A DNA stretch of 64,000 nucleotides from Stenotrophomonas cyclobalanopsidis (GCF_008710035.1 NZ_VYKI01000004.1:109001-173000), one strand, 5' to 3'. Shown: positions 1 through 8,994, counted from the stretch's first letter. The notes: a model not told the origin generated them from the letters alone. Translations and numbers: made by a program.

Positions 1-30
1 CTCGTCGGCGCCTCGCCCCGCCCCGCGCGG

Positions 31-69
31 CCCCCCCCCCCCCCCCCCCCCACCCCCGCCCCCCCCCCC
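31..69. repeat. Poly-C low-complexity tract
   Basis: A run of 21 C (31-51) is followed, after a short interruption, by a run of 11 C (59-69). Nothing like it occurs elsewhere in the window. It lies just upstream of the first gene. It may be a genuine slippage-prone tract or a base-calling or contig-join artefact; the sequence alone cannot decide. Confidence 0.7.
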
Positions 70-136
70 TCGACTCTACCGCGTAATCGCCCGTTACGGC
101 ATGGCCGCACCCACCCCGCCGCGCGACAATACCCCC

Positions 137-1063
137 ATGACCGATCGCATCCCCCTGCTGCTGCTCCCCGGCCTGCTCAACGACGCCGAGCTGTGGCGCG
201 CGCAACTGGCCGATCTGGCCGACATCGCCGACTGCACCGTGGGCGACCAGACCCGTGGCGAGACCCTGCAGGCGGTGGCGGACGACGTGCTGGCCCAGGC
301 GCCCGAGCGCTTCGCCCTGGCCGGTTTCTCGCTGGGCGGCTTCGTCGCCCAGCAGATCCTGCGCACCGCGCCCGAGCGGGTGCTGCAGCTGGCGCTGGTC
401 GACACCACGATCCACGCCGATTCCCCCGAGCGCGCCGAACAGCGCCGCAGCCAGCGTGCCAGCGTGCGCCTGCCCGGCAGGTTCCATGGTTTCGGTGATG
501 CGCTGATGCGCAGCTACATCGATGCGTCACGGCTGGACGACTACGTGCTGGTGCAGCGGGTGCGCGACATGACCGCACGGTTGGGCGCGGAAGTGTTCCT
601 GCGCCAGAGCGGGCTGGAACGCCGCGACGGCCATGACGTGCTGGCCGCCTATCGCGATCCGCTGCTGATCGTGTGCGGTGCGAACGACCGCATCACGCCG
701 CTGGCGGTGAGCAAGGAAATGCACGCGCTGGTGCCGCATTCGCAGCTGGTGGTGGTGCCCGACTGCGGGCACCTGGCACCGATGGAAAAGCCGAATGAGG
801 TGAGTGCGGCGATGCGTGGGTGGCTTTTGCTGGCCTGTTGGATCCGCCGGGCTTGGCCCGGCGCTACCCACCGTCATCCGGTAGCGCCGGGCCATGCCCG
901 GCGGCCGTTCCTCAATCCCAGGCCGGGGCGATGCCTTCCGGGTTGGCCAGACGCTGGCCACGATCAAGCTTGGCGATCTGCGCCATGTCGTCGTCGGTCA
1001 GGCGGATCGCCGCCGCTTCCAGGTTGCCGGCCAGGTTCTCGCGCTTGGTCGAGGACGGGATGA
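137..1063 (+). CDS. Alpha/beta-fold hydrolase with run-on C-terminus
   Basis: A cytoplasmic alpha/beta hydrolase of unknown substrate. The nucleophile elbow GFSLGG places Ser65, and Asp184 (GANDRITP) and His212 ([10 protein letters not shown]) complete the triad in the expected order. The start at 137 ([12 protein letters not shown]) puts the first beta strand at the N-terminus; an upstream in-frame ATG at 101 is less likely. The fold is complete by about residue 230 (base 830), but no stop follows. The frame runs another 75 or so residues through a paired REP element and antisense through the end of the convergent aldo/keto reductase gene. That tail has no domain character, which suggests a lost stop or a sequence error. 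Confidence 0.8.
   Translation: MTDRIPLLLLPGLLNDAELWRAQLADLADIADCTVGDQTRGETLQAVADDVLAQAPERFALAGFSLGGFVAQQILRTAPERVLQLALVDTTIHADSPERAEQRRSQRASVRLPGRFHGFGDALMRSYIDASRLDDYVLVQRVRDMTARLGAEVFLRQSGLERRDGHDVLAAYRDPLLIVCGANDRITPLAVSKEMHALVPHSQLVVVPDCGHLAPMEKPNEVSAAMRGWLLLACWIRRAWPGATHRHPVAPGHARRPFLNPRPGRCLPGWPDAGHDQAWRSAPCRRRSGGSPPLPGCRPGSRAWSRTG
845..903. repeat. SMAG/REP inverted pair
   Basis: Two GTAG-headed stem-loops with GCCGGGC/GCCCGGC arms face each other (845-867 in reverse orientation, 881-903 forward), 13 bases apart. They sit between convergent genes, where such pairs often act as mRNA 3'-end structures. The hydrolase reading frame passes straight through both. Confidence 0.9.
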
Positions 1064-1721
1064 CCGCAAAGCCCTGCTGCAGTGCCCAGGCCAGTGCGAC
1101 CTGCGCCGGGGTGGCCTGGTGGCGGCCGGCGATGGCCTGGATCACCGGATCCTTCAGCACTTCGCCGTAAGCCAGGCTCATGTAGGCGGTGATGCCGATG
1201 CCGTTGTCCTGCAGGAACTTCACCAGCAGGCGGTTCTGCAGGTACGGGTGGATCTCGATCTGGTTGGTGGCGATGGCATCGGCACCGAGGATCTCGATCG
1301 CCTTGCGGGTCTGCGCGATGGTGAAGTTGGAGATGCCGATCTCGCGGGTCAGGCCCTGTGCCTTGGCCTCGGCCAGCGCCGGCAGGTATTCCTCCATCGG
1401 CACGTCCACCTTCTCATTCGGCGAGGGCCAGTGGATCAGGGCCAGGTCAACGTGATCGGTGCGCAGCTTTTCCAGGCTGGTACGCAGGCTGGCCAGCAGC
1501 GCATCGCGCTTGAACTCGGTGATCCACACCTTGGTGGTCAGGTAAATCTCGTCGCGCGGCACGCCGGATTCGGCGATGGCCTGGCCGACCTCGGCTTCGT
1601 TGCCGTAGATCTGCGCGGTATCGATGGCGCGGTAGCCGACGTCCAGCGCATTGCGGACGGAATCGATCACGGTCTGGTCTTTCAGGCGGAAGGTGCCAAG
1701 ACCAAAGGCGGGGACAGTCAT
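912..1721 (-). CDS. dkgB: Aldo/keto reductase, DkgB-like
   Basis: An NADPH-dependent aldo/keto reductase of 269 residues, closest in appearance to 2,5-diketo-D-gluconate reductase B, which reduces ketoaldehydes such as methylglyoxal. The catalytic tetrad is visible: Asp34 and Tyr39 (AIDTAQIYG), Lys64 (LTTKVW) and His97 (LALIHWP). The start at 1721 gives [13 protein letters not shown], the standard first strand of the barrel. It is convergent with the hydrolase, whose run-on frame overlaps its 3' end. The family is certain; substrate and symbol are by resemblance. Confidence 0.88.
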   Translation of the reverse strand: MTVPAFGLGTFRLKDQTVIDSVRNALDVGYRAIDTAQIYGNEAEVGQAIAESGVPRDEIYLTTKVWITEFKRDALLASLRTSLEKLRTDHVDLALIHWPSPNEKVDVPMEEYLPALAEAKAQGLTREIGISNFTIAQTRKAIEILGADAIATNQIEIHPYLQNRLLVKFLQDNGIGITAYMSLAYGEVLKDPVIQAIAGRHQATPAQVALAWALQQGFAVIPSSTKRENLAGNLEAAAIRLTDDDMAQIAKLDRGQRLANPEGIAPAWD

Positions 1722-1807
1722 GGAAGCTCCAACGGGGGGAAAGGAGTGAACAGGAAGGGTAGGTCAGGGACCGTGTGCATGCCGGCAACGGTGCATTGCG
1801 TTGCCGG

Positions 1808-3022
1808 TCAGTGGGCAGCAATGGCGATGCCCTCTGCGCGATGGTCGACGCCATCGCGGCGGTCCAGGCGGCCGCTGAGCACGGTCAGTGCGTAGGCCAG
1901 CACGACGACCAGCGCGCCCAGCCACGGCGTGTGCATCAGGCCGATGTGCTCCACCACCAGGCCACCCAGCGAGGCACCCAGGGCGATGCCGATGTTGAAC
2001 GCGGCGATGTTCAGGCCCGAGGCCACATCAGTGGCCTGCGGCGCATAGCGCTGCGCCTGCTTGACCACGTACACCTGCAGGCCCGGCACGTTGCCGAACG
2101 CCACCGCGCCCAGGGCCAGCACGGTCAGCAGCATCAGCCAGGCGTTGTAGGCGGTGAAGGTGAGCACGAACAGCACCATGGCCAGCAGCGCGAAGATGCG
2201 CTTGAGCGCTGGAACGGGGCCCATTCGGTCGGCCAGGCGGCCGCCCCACAGGTTGCCGATCGCCACCGACACCCCGTACACCAGCAGCACCAGGCTGACC
2301 GCATTGGCCGAGAAACCGGTGACGTCCTGCAGGATCGGCGCCAGGTAGGTGAAGGCCAGGAACGTACCGCCATAGCCGAGCGCGGTCATCGCATACACCA
2401 GCAGCAGACGCGGCTGGGCCAGTACGCCCAGCTGCTGGCGGAAGCTGGCCGCCGGGCTCTGCGGCACGTTGCGCGGCACGAACAGCAGCGCACCCAGCAG
2501 GGCCACCACGCCCAGCCCGGCCACGGCCAGGAAGGTCGCGCGCCAGCCCAGGTGCTGGCCGATGAAGGTGCCCAGCGGCACGCCGGTCACCAGCGCCACG
2601 GTCAGGCCGGTGAACATGATGGCGATCGCGCTGGCGGCCTTTTCCTTCGGCACCACGGCGGTGGCGATGATCGAGCCGATGGAGAAGAACACGCCATGGG
2701 CCAGGCCGGTGAGGATGCGGGCGACGATCAGCGAGGTGTAGCCCGGTGCCATCCAGGCGATGACGTTGCCGAGGGTGAACATCAGCATCAGCGCGACCAG
2801 CAGCTGCTTGCGCGGCACGCGGTCGGTCAGTGCGGTCAGCACCGGCGCGCCGATGGCCACGCCCAGGGCATACAACGAGACCAGCAGGCCGGCCGAGGGC
2901 AGGCTGACGTGCAGGTCGGCGGCAATGGTGGGGATCAGGCCGACGATGACGAACTCGGTGGTGCCGATGGCGAAGGCGCCGAGGGTCAGCGCCAGCAGGG
3001 CGAGGGGAATGCCACGGGTCAT
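1808..3022 (-). CDS. MFS efflux transporter, AraJ/YdhP-like
   Basis: A 404-residue major facilitator superfamily permease of the inner membrane, likely a proton-driven drug or sugar efflux pump of the 12-helix DHA1 group. The N-terminal helix GAFAIGTTEFVIVGLIP, the loop 2-3 motif LTDRVPRKQL and the helix 5 segment VTGVPLG are typical of AraJ/YdhP/Cml proteins. The start at 3022 (MTRGIPLALLAL) is chosen because upstream in-frame sequence would add non-membrane residues crossing the divergent regulator. It is transcribed away from a LysR gene 105 bp off, so that regulator probably controls it. The exported substrate cannot be read from the sequence. Confidence 0.9.
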   Translation of the reverse strand: MTRGIPLALLALTLGAFAIGTTEFVIVGLIPTIAADLHVSLPSAGLLVSLYALGVAIGAPVLTALTDRVPRKQLLVALMLMFTLGNVIAWMAPGYTSLIVARILTGLAHGVFFSIGSIIATAVVPKEKAASAIAIMFTGLTVALVTGVPLGTFIGQHLGWRATFLAVAGLGVVALLGALLFVPRNVPQSPAASFRQQLGVLAQPRLLLVYAMTALGYGGTFLAFTYLAPILQDVTGFSANAVSLVLLVYGVSVAIGNLWGGRLADRMGPVPALKRIFALLAMVLFVLTFTAYNAWLMLLTVLALGAVAFGNVPGLQVYVVKQAQRYAPQATDVASGLNIAAFNIGIALGASLGGLVVEHIGLMHTPWLGALVVVLAYALTVLSGRLDRRDGVDHRAEGIAIAAH

Positions 3023-3054
3023 GGCAGGCTCCGAAGGTAAGGAAGGCGCGCAGT

Positions 3055-3067
3055 GTGCGCGGCGCAC
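3055..3067. promoter_or_regulatory. Dyad in divergent LysR/MFS promoter region
   Basis: A perfect GTGCGC-G-GCGCAC palindrome lies in the 105-bp gap between the divergent MFS and LysR starts, where a LysR-type regulator would bind. In GC-rich DNA short palindromes occur by chance, so the operator role is tentative. Confidence 0.35.
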
Positions 3068-3127
3068 CTTTGCCGAAAAACCGGTCTTCACGCCAATCAC
3101 TCTTGCCTGCCGGTCAATACTGGCGCC

Positions 3128-4030
3128 ATGAAGACCACCCTCGACGAAATGCAGGCCTTCCTGGCGGTGATCGACAGCGGCTCGATCAGTGCCGCCGCCG
3201 AGCAGCTGGGGCAGACCCCCTCGGGCGTCAGCCGCGCACTGGGCCGGCTGGAGGAGAAGCTGGGCACCACCCTGCTGACCCGCACCACCCGCCGCCTGCA
3301 CCTGACCGCCGAGGGCGAGGCTTACCTGCGCCACGCGCGGGCGATCATCGATGCGGTGGAATCGGCCGAGGAACAGATGGCGGCCCGCCGCGAGCGCCCC
3401 GCCGGGCGGCTGCGCGTGGACGCGGCCATGCCCTTCGTGCTGCACGTGATCGCGCCGCTGGTGGCCAGCTACCGCGCGCGCTACCCGGAGGTGCAGCTGG
3501 AACTGAACAGTTCCGAGCGCTACATCGACCTGCTGGAGCGGCGCACCGACCTGGCCATCCGCATCGGCCCGCTGGCCGATTCCACCCTGCACGCGCGCGC
3601 GTTGGGGCGCTGCCGGCTGCAGCTGGTGGCCAGCCCGGCCTATCTGGCCGCGCACGGCGAACCGGCCAGCGTGGCCGCGCTCGGCCAGCACACGCTGCTC
3701 AGCTTCAACGAACCGGAATCACTGAACCGCTGGCCGCTGCCGGGCGATGCCGACGGGCAGCTGCTGGTGCGCCCGGATATCGCCGTCTCCAGCGGCGAAA
3801 CCCTGCGCCGGTTGGCGGTGGAAGGCGTGGGCATCACCTGCTTGTCCGACTTCGTCACCGACCGCGACCGCGCTGCCGGCACCCTGGTGCCGGTGCTGGC
3901 CGCGCAGACGCTGGATGTCTACCAGCCGATCCACGCAGTGTATTACCGCAACACTGCGGTGTCGGCGCGCATCAGCTCGTTCCTCGATCATCTGGGCGAG
4001 GGGATGGCACAGGGCGATTACCTGCGCTGA
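3128..4030 (+). CDS. LysR-type transcriptional regulator
   Basis: A 300-residue LysR-family DNA-binding regulator. The winged helix-turn-helix covers residues 1-60 (MQAFLAVIDSGSISAAAEQL, then SGVSRALGRLEEKLGTTLL), followed by a co-inducer-binding domain resembling the CrgA/DmlR-like PBP2 group. The start at 3128 places the first helix where the family has it; an earlier in-frame start at 3053 only adds promoter sequence. Divergent orientation to the MFS transporter suggests it senses a compound that the pump exports. The effector is unknown. Confidence 0.92.
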   Translation: MKTTLDEMQAFLAVIDSGSISAAAEQLGQTPSGVSRALGRLEEKLGTTLLTRTTRRLHLTAEGEAYLRHARAIIDAVESAEEQMAARRERPAGRLRVDAAMPFVLHVIAPLVASYRARYPEVQLELNSSERYIDLLERRTDLAIRIGPLADSTLHARALGRCRLQLVASPAYLAAHGEPASVAALGQHTLLSFNEPESLNRWPLPGDADGQLLVRPDIAVSSGETLRRLAVEGVGITCLSDFVTDRDRAAGTLVPVLAAQTLDVYQPIHAVYYRNTAVSARISSFLDHLGEGMAQGDYLR

Positions 4031-4033
4031 GAT

Positions 4034-4096
4034 GAGCCGAGCGTAGGCTCGGCTCTACAGATCCCTCGCGATGGTCGCGCCGGGCCACGCCCGGCG
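4034..4096. repeat. Two SMAG-type stem-loops
   Basis: A GAGCCGA-GCGTAGG-CTCGGCTC hairpin (4034-4058) is followed by a GCCGGGC/GCCCGGC hairpin (4077-4096). They belong to two different SMAG subfamilies and fill the gap between the convergent LysR and chemoreceptor genes. Confidence 0.85.
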
Positions 4097-4101
4097 GTCT
4101 C

Positions 4102-6222
4102 TCATGCCGCGCGCGCGAAGGCATCCTTCGTCGTCGACGCACTCGACAGATCAAACACATCCACCGCTTCGATCAAGCGGTCGGCCTGCTGTTCCAGGCT
4201 GCGCGCGGCGGCACTCGCTTCTTCCACCAGCGCGGCGTTCTGCTGGGTGGTGCCATCCATTTGGATGATGGTCTGGCTGACCTGTTCGATGCCCGCGCTC
4301 TGTTCCTGCGAGGCGGCGGAAATCTCGGCCATGATGTCGGTCACCCGCTGCACCGAGGCGACGATCTCGGCCATCGTGTCACCGGCCTGGCGCACGCGCT
4401 GCGCGCCGTGGCCGACCTGTTCCACCGACGCCTCGATCAGGGTCTTGATCTCTTTGGCCGCGGCCGCCGAACGCTGGGCCAGCGTGCGCACCTCGCTGGC
4501 AACCACCGCGAAGCCACGACCCTGTTCACCGGCACGTGCCGCTTCCACCGCCGCGTTCAACGCGAGGATGTTGGTCTGGAAGGCGATGCCATCGATGACG
4601 CTGATGATGGCCGCAATCTGCCGCGATGACGCCTCGATCGCGCCCATGGTCGCCACCACCTGGCCGACCACTTCACCGCCCTGCGAGGCCACGCCGTGCG
4701 CGCCGATCGCCAGCTGGTTGGCCTGGCGCGCGTGCTCGGCGTTCTGGCGCACGGTGGAGGTCAATTCCTCCATCGATGCGGCGGTCTCTTCCAGATTCGC
4801 TGCCTGCTGTTCGGTACGGCGCGACAGATCGTTGTTGCCAGCCGCAATTTCAGCGGCGGCCGAATGGATGCTGCCCGAGGTGTGCTTGATGTCGGTAACA
4901 ATCGTCGCCAGCTGCGCTGCCGTAGCATTTGCGTCTCCGGCGATGCGCGCGAACACGCCCTGGAAATCGCCATGCATGCGCGCACCCAGGCGACCATCGG
5001 CAATCGCCCGCAGCATCGTCGAGACCTCGGCCAGATTGTGATCGGCAGCGTGCATGAGCTCATTCAACCCATCGACCATCGCGCGGAAATCATGCTCGAA
5101 GCTTGCGCTGTCGCCGCGTTGGCTGAAATCGCCTGCCGCCGCCGCCGTGGCCAGACGGCGGATCTCGCCGTTGATGGCACCAAGGTTCTGCTTGGCGGTG
5201 TGCAGTGTGTCGGTAATGATCGCCTTCTCACCCGGCAGCGCCTCCATATCCTCGCTCAGGTCGCCTACAGCGTAGCGGCCGATGATGCTGACCGCGCGCA
5301 TCTTCACCTGGATGTGCGCGTCGACCAGTGCGTTGGTGTCGGCCACCATGCGTCCATACGCGCCGGGGAAGTCGCCGGCCTGCATGCGGTGGCTGATGGT
5401 GCCGGCATCATGCGCCTGAGCCATCGCCGCCTGCGCGGCGAGCACGTCGCGCAGGGTGCCCTGCACGGCCTGCATGGCCTGCGCCAGGCGGCCGATCTCA
5501 TCGCGGCTTCGCACCTGCACCACATGATCCAGATCGCCGGCGGCCACTGCGCGCGCGGCCGCTTCCACCGCCAGCACCGGCTGCACCACCGCACGCCGCA
5601 GCCACCAGCCCAGGCCGAGCAGCAGCAGCATCGCCGCGGCGATGGTCAGCACCGCGCACACCACCAGGGTGCGGCGTGCTTGATGCGAGCGCGCGCTGAC
5701 GGCGGCCTCGGCCACCTCGGCGGCGTGCGTGCCCAGTGCATCCAGCGCCGCGGCCACCGGTCGATCCTTGCCGCGCACCAGGCTGTCGCCGGCGGACGGG
5801 TCGTAGCCGGCCTCGGCAAACGCCTGCAGGGCGGCGTGGTAATCCTTCTGCAGCTGCGCGTGCAGGCTGCTGAAGGCCTGCGCCATGTCGCGGGTGCGCG
5901 CATCGGGGCTGGTGGCCAGGCCCGTGGCCAGCTTCTCCACCAGCTTTCCTTCGTCATCGAAGGCCTGCAGGTGGCGCTGGCGCAGCGCCTCGTCGTGGCC
6001 GCGCAGCAGCACGTTCTTCCATTCCTGCACCTGCCCGCGGAACTCGCGCTGCAGGCGCTCGGCATCGCGGCTGTGGGCGACCTCTGCGGGGGCTTCAGTG
6101 GACAGCTTCAGCCATGCCGATGCCAGGCCGGCGAGGGCGCACAGCAGGACGATGGCCAGGCCAACGGACACAGCACCAAGCAGCTTCGACTGCAGCCGCG
6201 GCGCACGGGAGGAGGCGTTCAT
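4102..6222 (-). CDS. Methyl-accepting chemotaxis protein
   Basis: A 706-residue transmembrane chemoreceptor. TM1 is at about residues 15-37 and TM2 at about 185-208, enclosing a roughly 145-residue helical periplasmic sensor. A HAMP domain (about 210-260) is followed by further HAMP-like modules with repeated GDFS/GDLS signatures (to about 430), then the cytoplasmic signalling hairpin whose tip reads [19 protein letters not shown] near residue 555. The C-terminus (KDAFARAA) lacks an NWETF-type CheR/CheB tether. The ligand is unknown. The gene stands alone and runs divergently from the rrf2-like gene. The repeated HAMP-like stretch makes it longer than typical 530-550-residue receptors. Confidence 0.93.
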   Translation of the reverse strand: MNASSRAPRLQSKLLGAVSVGLAIVLLCALAGLASAWLKLSTEAPAEVAHSRDAERLQREFRGQVQEWKNVLLRGHDEALRQRHLQAFDDEGKLVEKLATGLATSPDARTRDMAQAFSSLHAQLQKDYHAALQAFAEAGYDPSAGDSLVRGKDRPVAAALDALGTHAAEVAEAAVSARSHQARRTLVVCAVLTIAAAMLLLLGLGWWLRRAVVQPVLAVEAAARAVAAGDLDHVVQVRSRDEIGRLAQAMQAVQGTLRDVLAAQAAMAQAHDAGTISHRMQAGDFPGAYGRMVADTNALVDAHIQVKMRAVSIIGRYAVGDLSEDMEALPGEKAIITDTLHTAKQNLGAINGEIRRLATAAAAGDFSQRGDSASFEHDFRAMVDGLNELMHAADHNLAEVSTMLRAIADGRLGARMHGDFQGVFARIAGDANATAAQLATIVTDIKHTSGSIHSAAAEIAAGNNDLSRRTEQQAANLEETAASMEELTSTVRQNAEHARQANQLAIGAHGVASQGGEVVGQVVATMGAIEASSRQIAAIISVIDGIAFQTNILALNAAVEAARAGEQGRGFAVVASEVRTLAQRSAAAAKEIKTLIEASVEQVGHGAQRVRQAGDTMAEIVASVQRVTDIMAEISAASQEQSAGIEQVSQTIIQMDGTTQQNAALVEEASAAARSLEQQADRLIEAVDVFDLSSASTTKDAFARAA

Positions 6223-6386
6223 GGGGCGGATTCTTGGAAGGGGTGCGATGCGGTATCGACCTTGCTTGAGGGCTCTGAAGTGCCAATCTGGTCACGTTAT
6301 CGTTTTGTTTAGAGAGGTGAAGGAAATGTTTTACAGGACGAATGTGTCCAGATGGAACGAAAGTGGACCCTCGACAGACGGTTTAA

Positions 6387-6407
6387 ATGTAACTATCGTA
6401 GTTACAT
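6387..6407. promoter_or_regulatory. Perfect dyad operator over the rrf2-like start codon
   Basis: ATGTAACTA-TCG-TAGTTACAT forms 9-base arms around a 3-base centre, and its last bases are the AT of the regulator's start codon at 6406. It is AT-rich in a GC-rich genome and no clear Shine-Dalgarno lies before the ATG. It is probably an autoregulatory operator; a dimeric Rrf2-type repressor bound here would block transcription of its own gene and the coupled reductase. Confidence 0.75.
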
Positions 6408-6861
6408 GAAATCCGCGAACCCGCTCTCCGACGCCCTGCACGTGATGGCCCACCTGGTCGGCCAGGAAGGCCCGCGCACCTCCGAACAACTGGCGACCTG
6501 CCTGCCGACCCACCCGGTGGTGATCCGCCGCCTGCTGGCGCACATGCACAAAGCCGGGCTGGTGCGCAGCACGCGCGGCCACGGTGGCGGCAGCCAGCTG
6601 GCGCGCAACGCAGCGCAGATCAGCCTGCACGACATCTACCTGGCGGTCGGCGCGCCACCGCTGGTGCAGGTCGGCCAGCGCGACAACGGCGGTGGCTGCC
6701 CGATCCAGCAGCTGGTCAACCAGGCCCTGCAGGACGGCGCGCGCGAGGCCCAGCGCCTGCTCGAAGCGCGCCTGCAGGCCATCACCCTGGACCAGCTGGG
6801 CGCCGACTTCGCCCGCCATCTTGCCCATCACCGTTCCCTGGAAGGTCACCATGAATCCTGA
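6406..6861 (+). CDS. Rrf2-family transcriptional regulator
   Basis: A 151-residue winged-helix regulator of the Rrf2 family. It begins MKSANPLSDALHVMAHL, continues with RTSEQLATCLPTHPVVIRRL as the recognition helix region and STRGHGGGSQLAR as the wing. It has only two cysteines (CLPTH and GGGCPIQQ), so it lacks the three-cysteine Fe-S ligand set of IscR or NsrR and more resembles YwnA-type redox or electrophile sensors. The start at 6406 matches the family N-terminus; the in-frame ATG at 6352 would put the operator inside the gene. Its stop overlaps the next gene by 11 bases, so the two are co-transcribed. Confidence 0.88.
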   Translation: MKSANPLSDALHVMAHLVGQEGPRTSEQLATCLPTHPVVIRRLLAHMHKAGLVRSTRGHGGGSQLARNAAQISLHDIYLAVGAPPLVQVGQRDNGGGCPIQQLVNQALQDGAREAQRLLEARLQAITLDQLGADFARHLAHHRSLEGHHES

Positions 6862-7756
6862 TGTCCTCATCGTCGGCGGCAGCTATGCCGGCATTGCCGC
6901 CGGCCTGATCCTGGCCCGCGCGCGCCGCCCGGTCACGATCATCGACAGCGGCCTGCCGCGCAATCGCGCCGCCAGCCACTCGCACGGCGTGCCCGGCCAG
7001 GACGGCATCAGCGGCGCCGAGCTGCTGAAGAATGCGCGCCAGCAGCTGCTCGATTACCCCACCGTGCGCTGGCTGCAGGGTGAGGTGGTGCACGCGCAAT
7101 CCACGGTCGAGGGCGTGGAGGTGCGTACCGCCGATGGCCAGGTGCTGGCCGCGCGCAAGTTGCTGCTGGCCACCGGCATTGCCGACCGGTTGCCCGAGCT
7201 GCCGGGCCTGGCCGAACGCTGGGGCAGCACCGTGCTGCACTGCCCGTACTGCCACGGCTACGAAGTCGGCGGCGGTGCCATTGGCCTGCTCGGTGGCCAC
7301 CCGATGTCGGCGGCCAAGGCGACGCTGTTCGCCGACTGGGGCAACGTCACCTTCTTCAGCCAGGGACTGCCGATCAGCGATGAAGAGCACGCCGCCATGC
7401 AGCAGCGCGGCGTGCAGATCGAGAGCACCCCGGTGGTGGGCGTGCAGGGCGAACAGCCGACGTGGCTGGAAGTGGAACTGGCCGATGGCCGCCGCATCGC
7501 CCAGCGTGCGCTGTTCGTGCCGGCGATGCAGCAGATGGCCACGCCACTGGTGCAGCAGCTCGGCTGCGCGCTGGTGGAAAGCCCGCTGGGCGTGCTGCTT
7601 GGGGTCGACATGATGAAGCAGACCTCGGTGGCGAACGTATACGCCGCGGGCGACGCGACCACGGTCGGCAACATCACCCTGGCGATGGCCGAAGGCGTGC
7701 GCGCGGGCATCGGCGTGCACCATGCGCTGGTGGGCGAGGACAGCGTGCCGCGTTGA
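6851..7756 (+). CDS. Thioredoxin-reductase-like FAD/NAD(P)H oxidoreductase
   Basis: A 301-residue flavoprotein of the thioredoxin reductase fold. The FAD-binding VLIVGGSYAGIAAG opens the protein, the redox motif is CPYC (Cys131-Cys134, in LHCPYCHGYEVGG), and the second FAD motif is VYAAGDATT near the C-terminus. CPYC with the preceding layout resembles stand-alone reductases or gliotoxin/holomycin-type oxidases rather than canonical TrxB (CATC). The start at 6851 overlaps the rrf2-like gene by 11 bases, implying translational coupling and regulation by the upstream dyad. The physiological disulfide or electron acceptor is unknown. Confidence 0.88.
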   Translation: MNPDVLIVGGSYAGIAAGLILARARRPVTIIDSGLPRNRAASHSHGVPGQDGISGAELLKNARQQLLDYPTVRWLQGEVVHAQSTVEGVEVRTADGQVLAARKLLLATGIADRLPELPGLAERWGSTVLHCPYCHGYEVGGGAIGLLGGHPMSAAKATLFADWGNVTFFSQGLPISDEEHAAMQQRGVQIESTPVVGVQGEQPTWLEVELADGRRIAQRALFVPAMQQMATPLVQQLGCALVESPLGVLLGVDMMKQTSVANVYAAGDATTVGNITLAMAEGVRAGIGVHHALVGEDSVPR

Positions 7757-7770
7757 GCCCAGCGGCTCTG

Positions 7771-7861
7771 GTAGATGCCGACCCTGGTCGGCGCCCTTGG
7801 GGTCAGAGCCCTTTCTGCGAAAGGGATCCGACCCCGCAGTAGATCCACGCCATGCGTGGAT
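7771..7861. repeat. Three different hairpin repeats in tandem
   Basis: Three stem-loops of separate families sit end to end: GTAG with GCCGACC/GGTCGGC arms (7771-7795); a GGGGTC...GACCCC element with CCCTTTC/GAAAGGG inner arms (7799-7835); and GTAG with ATCCACG/CGTGGAT arms (7839-7861). They occupy the whole gap between convergent reductase genes. Confidence 0.85.
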
Positions 7862-7868
7862 GCTGCCA

Positions 7869-8825
7869 TCAACCCTCGACGCTGGCCGCGTCCAGCTGGG
7901 CGATGTCCTGCACGTTCAGGCCGACACTGGCGGCCGCCAGCAGGTCGTGCAGCTGCTCGACGCTGGTGGCGCTGACGATCGGCGCGGTGATCGACGGCCG
8001 TGCGATCTGCCACGCCAGCGCGATCTGCGCGGCGCTGGCGTTGTGCTTGCTGGCCACGTCATCCAGCGCCTGCAGGATGCGCAGGCCACGCGGGTTCAGG
8101 TAGCGCTTGACCACGTTCTCGCCGCGCGCCGGGCTCTTGCTGGCATCGGCCGGCGTGCGGTACTTGCCGCTGAGGAAACCACTGGCCAGTGCGTAGTAAC
8201 CGATCACGCCGATCTGTTCGCGCTGCACCAGCGGTTCCAGTTCCTTCTCGTAACCGGCGCGGTCGTACAGGTTGTACTCCGGCTGCAGGGTTTCATAACG
8301 CGGCAGCCTGTAATCGGTGGACACCTTCAGCGCATCGGCCAGGCGCGTGGCGCTGTAGTTGGACGCACCGATGGCGCGCACCTTGCCCGCTTCGATCAGC
8401 CGGCCAAACGCAGCCAGCGTCGCTTCCAGCGGCGTGGATTCATCGTCCTCGTGGGCCTGGTACAGATCGATGACATCGGTCTGCAGGCGGCGCAGCGAAT
8501 CTTCCACCGCGGCGTTGATGTTGTCCGGGGTCAGGCCGGGGCGCTCGGCCCACTTCGCCACCTTGGTCGCCAGCACCACCTTGTCGCGCTTGCCGCTGCG
8601 CGCGAACCATTTGCCGATCAGCGTTTCCGATTCACCGCCTTCGTTGCCCGGCACCCAGGCCGAATAGACATCAGCGGTGTCGACCAGGTTGAAGCCGGCA
8701 TCGACGAAGGCATCGAGCAGGGCGAAGCTGGCCTTCTCATCGGCGCTCCAGCCAAACACGTTGCCACCGAAGGCGAGCGGACGTACATGCAGGCCGGAAC
8801 GGCCCAGTTCGCGGGTTGCCGTCAT
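7869..8825 (-). CDS. Aldo/keto reductase
   Basis: A 318-residue aldo/keto reductase of the longer, YajO/Gpr-like type. Asp49 and Tyr54 (NLVDTADVYSAW) and Lys88 (VLATKVAKW) form the active site, with the histidine in LYQAHEDD. The ATG at 8825 is preferred over the GTG at 8831 because an AAGGAG Shine-Dalgarno lies 9 bases before it but only 3 before the GTG. It likely reduces aldehydes or ketones with NADPH in the cytoplasm. It is convergent with the CPYC reductase and monocistronic. The substrate cannot be inferred. Confidence 0.9.
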   Translation of the reverse strand: MTATRELGRSGLHVRPLAFGGNVFGWSADEKASFALLDAFVDAGFNLVDTADVYSAWVPGNEGGESETLIGKWFARSGKRDKVVLATKVAKWAERPGLTPDNINAAVEDSLRRLQTDVIDLYQAHEDDESTPLEATLAAFGRLIEAGKVRAIGASNYSATRLADALKVSTDYRLPRYETLQPEYNLYDRAGYEKELEPLVQREQIGVIGYYALASGFLSGKYRTPADASKSPARGENVVKRYLNPRGLRILQALDDVASKHNASAAQIALAWQIARPSITAPIVSATSVEQLHDLLAAASVGLNVQDIAQLDAASVEG

Positions 8826-8994
8826 GGGCACGGACTCCTTGGGGGTAGTCCTGCAGCATAGAACGCGCTGTGTGACCGCGCTGCGGCGTCGAACACAAAA
8901 CAGTGTTCCGTCGCTGGCGCGTGACTAACGTTTTGTGAACGCCTTGCACGCGGCGGCTGCTAGTCTCGCCGCATCTTCCGCTGGAATCGCCCCG

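Noticed and set aside
1775..3040. Long plus-strand open frame (421 codons)
   Set aside because: It is antisense to the MFS transporter, has a His/Gln/Gly-rich composition typical of shadow frames in GC-rich DNA, and shows no domain or ribosome site.
6382..6396. Sigma-70 -35/-10 pair for the rrf2-like gene
   Set aside because: TTTAAA and TAACTA candidates have no correctly spaced -35 (12, 13 or 20 bases), so only the dyad operator is reported.
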